A DNA stretch of 5,440 nucleotides from Pseudomonadota bacterium (GTDB lineage: Bacteria > Myxococcota > Polyangia > GCA-2747355 > JACKDQ01): assembly GCA_030591195.1 (NCBI GenBank), contig JAUVBO010000292.1, positions 1 through 5,440 on the forward strand, written 5' to 3'. The first letter of the stretch is position 1, and every line of letters starts with the position of its first letter. Positions 1-5,440 of the stretch are shown here, in pieces. Under the pieces are notes generated by a model. That model saw nothing but the letters and a program-made list of their open reading frames with translations, did not search any database and had not been told where the DNA came from. The position numbers were made by a program, and so were the translations under genes.

Positions 1-914
1 CGACCGTCGCTCTCCTTCTTCAGCGTCAGCGCCAGGGCGCCCTTCATCGTCGTCGGGAATTCTTTGGGCAGCGCCTCGCCGACGGCAACTGCGATGTCGG
101 AGGCAGCCTGGGCCACCGCCGGCAGGTAGGTCTTGACCGTGACCCGGCCGGGACGGAGCTCGATCACGGCCACCGCCCCGTCCGCCGATCCGACGCGGAT
201 AGCGAGGTCGATGCCATCATCGGTCATGCTCGCGTCGACGCGCAGGCCGATGCGGTTGATCTGCTCGATGCACTCGCTCGAGTCTCCGCGGGGCTCCTCG
301 GGCGCCATGTCTCCGTCCTCGGGCGCTCGCAGCGCGCGCTGGGCCTCGGCGACGTCGCCCTCGGTGGTCCTGGGCACAGCCACGCTGCCACCGCCGCTCC
401 GGGTCACCGGTACGGCGTCGTCGCAGATCGCCTCGCCCCGGATCAGGAAGGTGGTGGTGCCACCGCTGGAGGACTCGACGTTGGCCTCGTTGAAGATGTA
501 CTTGGCGAGGTACTCGTCGATCTTTTCGATCGCCTCGTCGATGTCGATCTCATTGTTCTCCTCGACGTAGCGCGGCTCGGGCACCGGCATCGGATCCTGT
601 GGGTCCTGGGGGTATTGGGTGTCGGGTGGGGCGACCCGCTCGCCGCTACCAACCGCCACGTCGTCGTCGCTGAAGCCGGAGAGCAGCTCGTCGAGGGGCC
701 CGGAGAACAACATCTCGAGCACCTTGTGCTTCGAGGCCTGCTCGGCCACTTTGGCCGCGTCGGTGAGCAGGGGCTTGATCATCGCCGACGTCTTGGCGCG
801 GACCTCGTCGACGCTCGGTCCACCACAGGCGCCAACCACGAGCGCAGCTGTGGCGACGAGCAGCGAACGGACGAGATATCTACGGCCAGCCAGTGTATTA
901 TTCGCGCGTTTCAT
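1..914 (-). CDS. Putative outer-membrane lipoprotein, unknown function (3' end beyond window)
   Basis: An open frame of 304 codons begins at the ATG at 914-912 and continues off the left edge, so the C-terminus is missing. The start is supported by a GGAGGG ribosome-binding site five bases upstream. The N-terminus is a type II signal peptide: a basic stretch (Lys2, Arg3, Arg11, Arg12, Arg16), a hydrophobic core at about residues 17-29, and a lipobox V-G-A-C with Cys30 as the lipidation site. Gly31 follows the cysteine rather than Asp, which fits outer-membrane sorting. The mature part has a helical region (about 34-80), a Pro/Asp/Gln-rich linker with the repeat QDPQDP (about 95-115), an acidic helix (about 118-143) and a probably beta-rich region from 145 on. 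Two cysteines, 164 and 215, could form a disulfide. A second acidic, Pro-rich low-complexity stretch lies at 182-213. I recognise no named family. A role in the envelope is inferred from the signal only. Confidence 0.85.
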   Translation of the reverse strand, partial: MKRANNTLAGRRYLVRSLLVATAALVVGACGGPSVDEVRAKTSAMIKPLLTDAAKVAEQASKHKVLEMLFSGPLDELLSGFSDDDVAVGSGERVAPPDTQYPQDPQDPMPVPEPRYVEENNEIDIDEAIEKIDEYLAKYIFNEANVESSSGGTTTFLIRGEAICDDAVPVTRSGGGSVAVPRTTEGDVAEAQRALRAPEDGDMAPEEPRGDSSECIEQINRIGLRVDASMTDDGIDLAIRVGSADGAVAVIELRPGRVTVKTYLPAVAQAASDIAVAVGEALPKEFPTTMKGALALTLKKESDG

Positions 915-919
915 ATGGA

Positions 920-925
920 CCCTCC
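920..925 (-). promoter_or_regulatory. Ribosome-binding site of the lipoprotein gene
   Basis: The minus strand reads GGAGGG, followed by five bases and then the ATG at 914. It is the best Shine-Dalgarno match at any start in the window and fixes the lipoprotein start codon. Confidence 0.75.
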
Positions 926-1000
926 GTCCCTGGTTGCCCGGCGGCAAAGCAACAATGATGCCGACCCCCGCTGCCGACCTTCGCTGCCCGCAAATATCAA

Positions 1001-1020
1001 CGGAAAGACCGCCTGCGGCC
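1001..1020 (-). terminator. Possible weak terminator after the small minus-strand gene
   Basis: In the minus-strand transcript a five-pair stem (GGCCG, loop CAGG, CGGTC, one G-U pair) is followed by TTTCCG. The stem is short and the T run has only three bases, so intrinsic termination would be weak. It lies about 160 bases past the stop of the gene ending at 1182, in the right orientation. Confidence 0.2.
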
Positions 1021-1051
1021 ACGGGTAAATCAAGGTTTTTCGACGGTTGAG

Positions 1052-1068
1052 GATCCGCTGGCCGGATC
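1052..1068. repeat. Perfect 6-bp inverted repeat, hairpin-forming
   Basis: GATCCG and CGGATC are exact reverse complements separated by five bases. No T run follows on either strand, so it is not an ordinary intrinsic terminator. It could be a protein-binding palindrome, an RNA-stabilising hairpin or chance. Confidence 0.35.
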
Positions 1069-1181
1069 AGCGTCCGATGGTTGAACCACGACATATTTGG
1101 CAGGATCTCACCGGAAACCGGCAGGGGATGGTGATTCCGTTCACACCGACGTTGTGTCCGCGGCGTCACACCCTGTCACTG

Positions 1182-1472
1182 TCATGCCTTGTGTCTGGGG
1201 AGTGGCCGCCACGGCGGCGTGGCCTCCACGTCCACCGTGGGGCGCTCGAACAGCGTCAGCTCCCAGCGGTCCCCGTGGCCTCGATGCTCGTCGTGACGCA
1301 GGATATACGTCGCTCCGTCGTCACCGCGGAGCTTGAAGTAGCGGTGATCAGGGCCGAGCCAGCGGTCGAGCACCTCGATGACCTCCACGCTCCGGCCGCT
1401 GACGACGAACCGCCGGGGCGTCTCTTCGCCCCGATAACCCGCGTAGCAGCTGACTTCGTCGACTCGCATCAT
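1182..1472 (-). CDS. Small conserved-type cytoplasmic protein of unknown function (96 aa)
   Basis: The frame runs from a double ATG (1472-1470 and 1469-1467) to a TGA at 1184-1182. There is no signal peptide or membrane segment. The body resembles a family of short uncharacterised bacterial proteins: an N-terminal C-Y-A-G-Y motif (Cys9 to Tyr13), Pro-Arg-Arg-Phe at 19-22, then a strand-rich core with WLGPDH (38-43), YFKLRGDDG (45-53) and YILRHDE (56-62), ending in WELTLF (70-75). I recall this pattern from proteobacterial genomes but cannot name a domain number with certainty. Residues 76-96 are a Pro/Arg-rich tail that looks like an addition to the core. No strong Shine-Dalgarno sequence precedes either ATG, so the exact start is open by one codon. 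The gene is divergent from the oxidoreductase gene and has no obvious functional tie to it. The dense Trp, Tyr, His and Asp positions in the core argue that this frame, and not the overlapping plus-strand frame, is the real gene. Confidence 0.75.
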   Translation of the reverse strand: MMRVDEVSCYAGYRGEETPRRFVVSGRSVEVIEVLDRWLGPDHRYFKLRGDDGATYILRHDEHRGHGDRWELTLFERPTVDVEATPPWRPLPRHKA

Positions 1473-1718
1473 CTGGCGAAAAGGGTCTAGTTTGGTCCAG
1501 CTTCGTCTTGATCGGTTTGACCCAACCGTGACATGGTATCCTACCGAGCATCAACGGGTTTTACCAAGATAGCCACCATGCCGGACGGACCACCAGATCG
1601 CCAGCGAGCCCCCGGACGACCCCCCGGCTGGCGCTCCTCGCGCGACGCCGAGGTTGGCGGCGGGCCGCTCGAGACGCTGCAGCCCTCCGCTACCGGCGAC
1701 GTTCCATCCGGGCTCTTC
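1473..1718. other. Divergent intergenic region upstream of the molybdoenzyme gene
   Basis: The region lies between two divergent genes and should hold both promoters. On the plus strand TTGACC (1517-1522) and TATCCT (1537-1542) resemble -35 and -10 boxes, but the 14-base spacing is too short for a normal sigma-70 promoter, so I do not call it. The oxidoreductase frame stays open back to an ATG at 1533 and another at 1578. The 62 residues this would add are Pro/Arg/Gly-rich, lack any recognisable domain, and would place the Tat motif internally. Confidence 0.5.
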
Positions 1719-1790
1719 ATGCGGCGAAGATCCTTCATCAAGGTCGCCGGCGTCACGGCGGCTGCTGGCACGGTCGGTTGCCGGGGCTGC
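1719..1790 (+). other. Tat signal peptide with possible lipobox
   Basis: Residues 1-24 contain R-R-S-F-I-K (consensus S/T-R-R-x-F-L-K), a weakly hydrophobic core (VAGVTAAAGTVG) and Cys21 plus Cys24. Export by the Tat system fits an enzyme that folds with molybdenum cofactor in the cytoplasm. Cleavage by signal peptidase II before Cys21 is possible, but Thr at -3 is not ideal for a lipobox. A Pro-rich linker (about 26-50) then leads to the Fe-S domain, as expected for a tethered protein. Confidence 0.7.
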
Positions 1791-4415
1791 CGGCCGCGGC
1801 GCCCCGACTCTCCCGTCCCCGAGAAGCCAGCGCCCTCGGCGGCGGTCAAGCCGTGGGCCCAGGGTTCGGCGGTGCCCAACGAAGCGACCGAGGTCAAGAC
1901 CAACATCGCCACCCAGTGCCCCTACTGTGGCGTGGGCTGCGGCACACTGCTGCAGACCGACAAGGGGAGGGTGGTCGGAGTCAAGCCCGATGCCCGCCAT
2001 CCGACCAATCGCGGCCTGCAGTGCGTCAAGGGGCTCACCGCTGCCAAGCCGCTCTACGTCGATCGGCTGACCACGCCGCTGATCCGCAAGGACCTCACCG
2101 ACCCGCTGGCGGCCCGGCCGAGCCGCACCAAGGGACGCTTCGACGCCGACCTGTTCCGCGAGGCGAGCTGGGACGAGGCCGAGAAACTCGTGGCCGAGAA
2201 GGTCGCCGCGGTGGTCAAGCAGCACGGCGGTGGCGCGGTTGGCCTCTACGGCTCGGGGCAGCTGCCGGTGGAGGCCCAGTGGCTCCAGTCGTTGTTGATG
2301 AAGGGCGTGATCGGCTCGGGAGCCGTCGAGGGCAACGCCCGGATGTTCAACACCGCGGCGGCGGCGGCCTACCTCGAGACCATGGGGCTCGACGGGCCCC
2401 AGGCGACCTACGACGACATCGAGCAGGCCGACATGGTCGTGCACTGGGGACACAACCCGCGCAGCGCGCACCCGGTTCTCTTCTGGCGCATCGCCGATCG
2501 CAAGGCGACGGCCAAGCTGCCGACCCTGGTCGTCGATCCCCGTCGCACGGGGACGGTCACCGCCCTCGAGCAGGTGAGCCGGGCGTCTTCGTTTCACCTG
2601 CAAACCGTCGGCGGCGACATCGCGCTCTGCAACGCCATCGCCCACGTGATCGCCAGCGAGCACCGCGAAGCGGTCGACCGGGAGGCGCTGGCCAGGGACG
2701 CGGTGGGCTGGCAGTCCTACCTCGAGGGCTGCAAGGCCCGCTACGCCCCCGAAGAGGTCCAGGCGGTCACCGGCGTCGATCCGAAGGCCGTGCGGAAGGT
2801 CGCCGCCGGGTGGGCCGCCGCGTCGGTGGCCGGCCGCAAGCGTGGCACGGGAGGCGTGCTCTGTTTCTGGGGCTCGGGTCTGAACCAGGCGCTGCACGGA
2901 CACCACAACGCCGTGAGCCTGATCAACCTGCTGGCGCTCACCGGCAACGTCGGTCGTGAGGGCTGCGGCCCGCTGACGATGGCCGGCCAGCCGAACGCGG
3001 CTGGCGAGCGCCTGACGGGTGGGCTGACCGGGCTGCTGCCGTTTCACCGGCGACTCGACGACGCGGCCTGGCGCGACCGGATCGCCGACGCCTGGCGCGT
3101 GCCTCGCGCACGGCTGGCCCAGGTGGCGGCTCAGAAGAACCCGGGCTTCATCATCGGGATGCTCGAGCGAGCGCTGAAGGGCGAGCAGAAGGTGATGTTC
3201 CTGATCGGCGCGAGCCACCTCGACCTGCCCGACACCGAGCGGCTGGTCCGGCCGGCGCTGACCCGCACCTTCACCGTGGTCAACGAGATCTACCGCCACG
3301 CCCCGAACAACCTCTACGCCGACGTGGTCTTGCCTGCGGCCTGCTGGGGCGAGTGGGTCGGCGGGACCTTCATCCAGTCCGAGCGCCGGTTCAACCTCTG
3401 CGAGGGCACCGCCAACCCGCTGGCGGGGACCCGCCCCGACATCGACATCCTGATCGGCCTCGGCCGGCGGATCGCTGCCGGCCTGGGGCTCGACGCGGCG
3501 AAGATCTACCCCTACCAGCGACGCGAGGATGGTCTCTACGACCCGGAGCCGATCTTCCGCGAGATCGTCGCCGCGTCGCGCGGATCGCTGACGGACCTGA
3601 CGGGCATGCTCGAGGTCGAGCGTCGCGACAAGACCGGGCTCTACGAGCAGATCCGCTCCCGTCGCGGCGTCCAGTGGCCGATGTCGAGCTACGCCGCTGC
3701 CAGAGCGGGGGGCTCCGGCCGTCGCCTCTTCGGTCCGTCGGTGAGCAAGCCGTGGCCCACCACCGATGGCAAGCTCCACCTCCGGCTCTGCGAGCAGCAG
3801 CCGGTGGCGGTCGGCGAGCAGCGCGAGGTGCTCGACCAGCTGCGGCGGGCCGGTGTGGACCAGGACTTCCTGGTCAGTGAGCAGCTCGAGTTGCTCGGCC
3901 GCGCTCGCGACCTCGCGCTGTCGCCCGAGCAACCGGACGCGGCGTGGCGCGGCAAGCACTTCAAGGAGGTTCCGGCCGACAAGTTCCCCTACTGGCTCGG
4001 CCTTGGCGTGGTCTACGAGCACTACCACTCGGCCAAGACGATCCGTGCCCCGACGCCGCGCAAGCTGTGCAACGAGCAGTACGTCGAGCTCCACCCTGCC
4101 GACGCCAGGGCGCTCGGCGTCGCTGATGGCGAGCTGGTGCGGGTGGTGACCCGCCGGGGGAGCTTCGAGGGGCGCGCCGCGGTGGGCAGCGGCTCGCGGA
4201 TCAAGCCGTCCCGCAACGCCGTCCCGCGCGGGTACCTGTTTAGCCCGTGGGCGCTGTCGGTGGCTGACGCCGCCGACCCGCGGGACAACCGCTGGCTGGT
4301 CAACGCCGCGGCGCACCGGGCGTTCGACCCGGTCAGCGGCCAGCCTGCGTTCAAGCACCTGGTGGCTCGAATCGAGAAGATCGAGCCGCCCAGAGCAGGG
4401 GAGGTGGCACGCTAG
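1719..4415 (+). CDS. Tat-exported molybdopterin oxidoreductase, NapA/NasA nitrate reductase-like, lacking the usual Mo-ligand cysteine
   Basis: This 898-residue protein belongs to the DMSO-reductase superfamily, which carries bis-MGD molybdenum and an Fe-S cluster. The start at 1719 puts a twin-arginine motif RRRSFIK at residues 2-8, followed by a short hydrophobic stretch. Cys21 sits in a lipobox-like T-V-G-C, so a membrane-tethered Tat lipoprotein is possible. A [4Fe-4S] site follows: Cys67, Cys70, Cys74 and Cys102 (C-X2-C-X3-C-X27-C, the NapA spacing), with Lys104 matching the NapA lysine between cluster and pterin. NasA-like landmarks include YDDIEQAD, the HPVLFWR region, GQPNAAGER (423 on) and SERR. 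The C-terminal MGD-binding domain starts near 756 and resembles NapA to the end (AFDPVSG, then FKHLVARIEK). The expected Mo-ligand cysteine is replaced by Phe210 (codon 2346-2348). A segment of about 55 residues, 692-750, looks inserted relative to NapA. No NapB, NapC, NapD or Nas partners are present in the window. The superfamily and export are secure; the substrate is unknown. Translation could begin at 1533 or 1578, but no good ribosome-binding site is seen at any of the three starts. Confidence 0.9.
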   Translation: MRRRSFIKVAGVTAAAGTVGCRGCRPRRPDSPVPEKPAPSAAVKPWAQGSAVPNEATEVKTNIATQCPYCGVGCGTLLQTDKGRVVGVKPDARHPTNRGLQCVKGLTAAKPLYVDRLTTPLIRKDLTDPLAARPSRTKGRFDADLFREASWDEAEKLVAEKVAAVVKQHGGGAVGLYGSGQLPVEAQWLQSLLMKGVIGSGAVEGNARMFNTAAAAAYLETMGLDGPQATYDDIEQADMVVHWGHNPRSAHPVLFWRIADRKATAKLPTLVVDPRRTGTVTALEQVSRASSFHLQTVGGDIALCNAIAHVIASEHREAVDREALARDAVGWQSYLEGCKARYAPEEVQAVTGVDPKAVRKVAAGWAAASVAGRKRGTGGVLCFWGSGLNQALHGHHNAVSLINLLALTGNVGREGCGPLTMAGQPNAAGERLTGGLTGLLPFHRRLDDAAWRDRIADAWRVPRARLAQVAAQKNPGFIIGMLERALKGEQKVMFLIGASHLDLPDTERLVRPALTRTFTVVNEIYRHAPNNLYADVVLPAACWGEWVGGTFIQSERRFNLCEGTANPLAGTRPDIDILIGLGRRIAAGLGLDAAKIYPYQRREDGLYDPEPIFREIVAASRGSLTDLTGMLEVERRDKTGLYEQIRSRRGVQWPMSSYAAARAGGSGRRLFGPSVSKPWPTTDGKLHLRLCEQQPVAVGEQREVLDQLRRAGVDQDFLVSEQLELLGRARDLALSPEQPDAAWRGKHFKEVPADKFPYWLGLGVVYEHYHSAKTIRAPTPRKLCNEQYVELHPADARALGVADGELVRVVTRRGSFEGRAAVGSGSRIKPSRNAVPRGYLFSPWALSVADAADPRDNRWLVNAAAHRAFDPVSGQPAFKHLVARIEKIEPPRAGEVAR

Positions 4416-4424
4416 GGGGTGGAG
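4415..4424 (+). promoter_or_regulatory. Shine-Dalgarno-like purine tract between the molybdoenzyme and kinase genes
   Basis: GGGGGTGGAG begins at the last base of the oxidoreductase stop codon. It lies five bases before an in-frame TTG at 4430, which would add 12 residues to the kinase N-terminus. It is too far (41 bases) from the GTG at 4466 to serve that start directly. It favours, without proving, the TTG start. Confidence 0.4.
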
Positions 4425-4442
4425 ACCGTTTGGTCTGCCAAA
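4423..4442 (+). repeat. Two overlapping, mutually exclusive small hairpins in the intergenic gap
   Basis: AGACC-GTTT-GGTCT (4423-4436) and TTTGG-TCTG-CCAAA (4429-4442) are both perfect five-pair stems with four-base loops. They share 4429-4436, so only one can form at a time. The first overlaps the end of the purine-rich ribosome-binding tract. No T run follows, so this is not a standard terminator. It may modulate translation of the kinase gene or mRNA processing, or be chance. Confidence 0.35.
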
Positions 4443-4465
4443 TCCTAGTCCGGCCAGCAGCAGCC

Positions 4466-5440
4466 GTGGCAGCGCAAATCAACAAAGCGGCGATCGACGC
4501 CGCCTTCCGCCCGGGAAGCCTCGTCGAGGGCAAGTTCCGCGTGATCAAGGCCACCGGAGAGGGATCGATGGGAATGGTCTTCATGGGCGAAGACCTGGCG
4601 CTGCAGCGTCTCGTCGCGCTCAAGGTGATCAACCCCGCGGCCCCCGAGGCGGTCCGGACCTACTTCCGCCAAGAGGCGGCCTCGATGGCGCGGATTCGGC
4701 ACCCCAACGTCGCTCAGATCTATGGCTTTGGCGAGCACGGCGGCTGCCCGTTCTTCGTCATGGAGTTCATCACTGGCGAGCACCTGCGGGACTTCATCGA
4801 TCGGCAGGAGGGTGGCGACGGCGTGTCGCTGGACGTGGCCCTCGGCATCCTCAAGCAGGTCTGCGGCGGCCTGGCCGAGGTGCACCGCCAGGGGCTGGTG
4901 CACTACGACGTCAAGCCGGAGAACCTCATCATCGGTCCCGAGTACCGGGTCTACCTGGTAGACTTCGGCGTCGCACAGCCGATCGCCAAAGGGGTCCCCG
5001 AGCTCGCGGGTACGCCGCCCTACATCGCACCCGAGGTCGTCGCCGGTTCCGAGCTGCCACCCCACCAGCGATTGCGCAGTGACCTGTTCAGCCTTGGGGT
5101 GGTGACCTTCGAGCTGCTCACCGGCCGCCAGCCGTTCGTCAAGCCATCCCAGACCGAGGACCTCTCGGCGATGCTCACCGAGCTGGCGGCCCAGCAACCG
5201 CTGGGGTTGTCGAGGTTCCGTCCGGACCTCCCCGCCGAGCTCGAGCCACTGCTCGCCCGCGCTATGTCCCGCGATCCGGAGGCGCGCTTTGGCGACTGCG
5301 AGGAGTTCTTCTCGGCCCTGTCCCTGGCCCGGCGCGAGGCCCAGCGGCGGAGGGCCGGTGGCCGCCCGGTGTTAGTGGTCGACGACGACCCGGACATCCG
5401 CATGATGTATCAGGCAGTCTTCGAGGCGGTGATCCCTGAC
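4466..5440 (+). CDS. Ser/Thr protein kinase fused to a response-regulator receiver domain (3' end beyond window)
   Basis: The visible 325 codons encode a Hanks-type kinase followed by the start of a receiver domain; the rest is cut off by the right edge. Kinase landmarks from the GTG at 4466: Gly-rich loop GEGSMG (31-36), ATP lysine Lys53, helix-C Glu70, catalytic loop HYDVKPEN (146-153) with Asp148 and Asn153, DFG (166-168), GT (182-183), APE (188-190), helix-F Asp206 and the PEARF arginine Arg274. The domain ends near 290. A basic linker, RREAQRRRA (289-297), leads into RPVLVVDDDPDIR (300-312), the first strand and acidic pocket of a receiver domain. The phospho-acceptor Asp lies outside the window. 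No transmembrane segment is seen so far, so it is probably cytoplasmic. HRD is replaced by HYD, a non-RD kinase. The gene begins 50 bases after the oxidoreductase stop (14 if TTG 4430 is used) on the same strand, suggesting one operon. Its targets are unknown. Confidence 0.9.
   Translation, partial: MAAQINKAAIDAAFRPGSLVEGKFRVIKATGEGSMGMVFMGEDLALQRLVALKVINPAAPEAVRTYFRQEAASMARIRHPNVAQIYGFGEHGGCPFFVMEFITGEHLRDFIDRQEGGDGVSLDVALGILKQVCGGLAEVHRQGLVHYDVKPENLIIGPEYRVYLVDFGVAQPIAKGVPELAGTPPYIAPEVVAGSELPPHQRLRSDLFSLGVVTFELLTGRQPFVKPSQTEDLSAMLTELAAQQPLGLSRFRPDLPAELEPLLARAMSRDPEARFGDCEEFFSALSLARREAQRRRAGGRPVLVVDDDPDIRMMYQAVFEAVIPD

Larger units (their letters stand above)
915..1181. other. Intergenic region between two minus-strand genes
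   Basis: The gap holds no supported gene; short plus-strand frames across it lack recognisable protein features and overlap the flanking genes antisense. Besides the ribosome-binding site it contains two small inverted repeats. One is at 1007-1020 (GACCG, four-base loop, CGGCC, with one G-U pair in the minus-strand transcript). The other is at 1052-1068 (GATCCG, five-base loop, CGGATC). I could not find a convincing -35/-10 promoter pair for the lipoprotein gene. Confidence 0.6.

Noticed and set aside
133..1050. Plus-strand frames (133-570, 615-1028, 619-1050) opposite the lipoprotein
   Set aside because: They are Ser/Ala/Arg-rich shadows. The minus strand has a strong ribosome-binding site, a signal peptide, a lipobox and a frame open over 304 codons.
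1047..1490. A 147-codon plus-strand frame
   Set aside because: It is antisense to the 96-residue protein, whose aromatic and charged motifs look like a real conserved family; the plus-strand product shows none.
1517..1542. TTGACC and TATCCT as a sigma-70 promoter
   Set aside because: The spacing is 14 bases, shorter than the usual 16-18, and the -10 match is only partial.
1533..1718. Longer form of the molybdoenzyme starting at ATG 1533 or 1578
   Set aside because: It would bury the Tat signal inside the protein, and the extra residues have no recognisable domain or good ribosome-binding site. It is not excluded by the sequence alone.
2346..2348. Selenocysteine at the molybdenum-ligand position
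   Set aside because: The codon is TTC, not TGA, and no in-frame TGA interrupts the gene.
1551..4358. A 935-codon open frame on the minus strand, antisense to the molybdoenzyme
   Set aside because: It is a shadow created by high GC in the third codon positions of the plus-strand gene. Its translation is low-complexity (Arg, Gly, Val, Leu, Asp) without motifs, while the plus strand shows clear Fe-S and MGD landmarks.
1719..4415. Naming the enzyme napA or nasA outright
   Set aside because: The missing molybdenum-ligand cysteine, the insertion and the lack of nap or nas neighbours make a confident substrate or gene name unsafe.
4445..5197. A 250-codon minus-strand frame opposite the kinase
   Set aside because: The plus strand encodes a complete set of kinase motifs; the antisense product has no recognisable domain.

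Overview
The window is GC-rich bacterial DNA holding four protein genes, two of them cut by the window edges. No tRNA, rRNA, CRISPR array or mobile element was recognised. A eukaryote-like Ser/Thr kinase fused to a response-regulator receiver domain, a diverged lipoprotein and the codon style suggest a myxobacterium or a related former deltaproteobacterium. This is inference; no marker gene settles it.

Layout. Positions 914 to 1 (minus strand) encode an Asp/Glu/Pro-rich lipoprotein with a clear signal peptide and lipobox; its 3' end lies beyond the left edge. A 267-base gap with a small hairpin separates it from 1472 to 1182 (minus), a small conserved-type cytoplasmic protein of unknown function. 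A 246-base divergent gap follows. From 1719 to 4415 (plus) lies a large Tat-exported molybdopterin oxidoreductase of the NapA/NasA nitrate reductase group. Just downstream, at about 4466 (or 4430) and running off the right edge (plus), is a Ser/Thr protein kinase joined to a receiver domain.

Function. The oxidoreductase and the kinase-receiver gene are close together on the same strand and are probably co-transcribed, so a signalling protein may be tied to a respiratory or redox enzyme. No electron-transfer partner, NapD-type chaperone, nitrite reductase or transporter gene is visible, so the substrate cannot be read from context.

The most notable feature is in the oxidoreductase. Its four [4Fe-4S] cysteines and the following lysine are intact, but the position where NapA and NasA carry the molybdenum-binding cysteine appears to be phenylalanine. 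A straightforward nitrate reductase label is therefore doubtful. The kinase is also unusual: its catalytic loop reads HYD instead of HRD, and its activation segment has almost no phosphorylatable residues.
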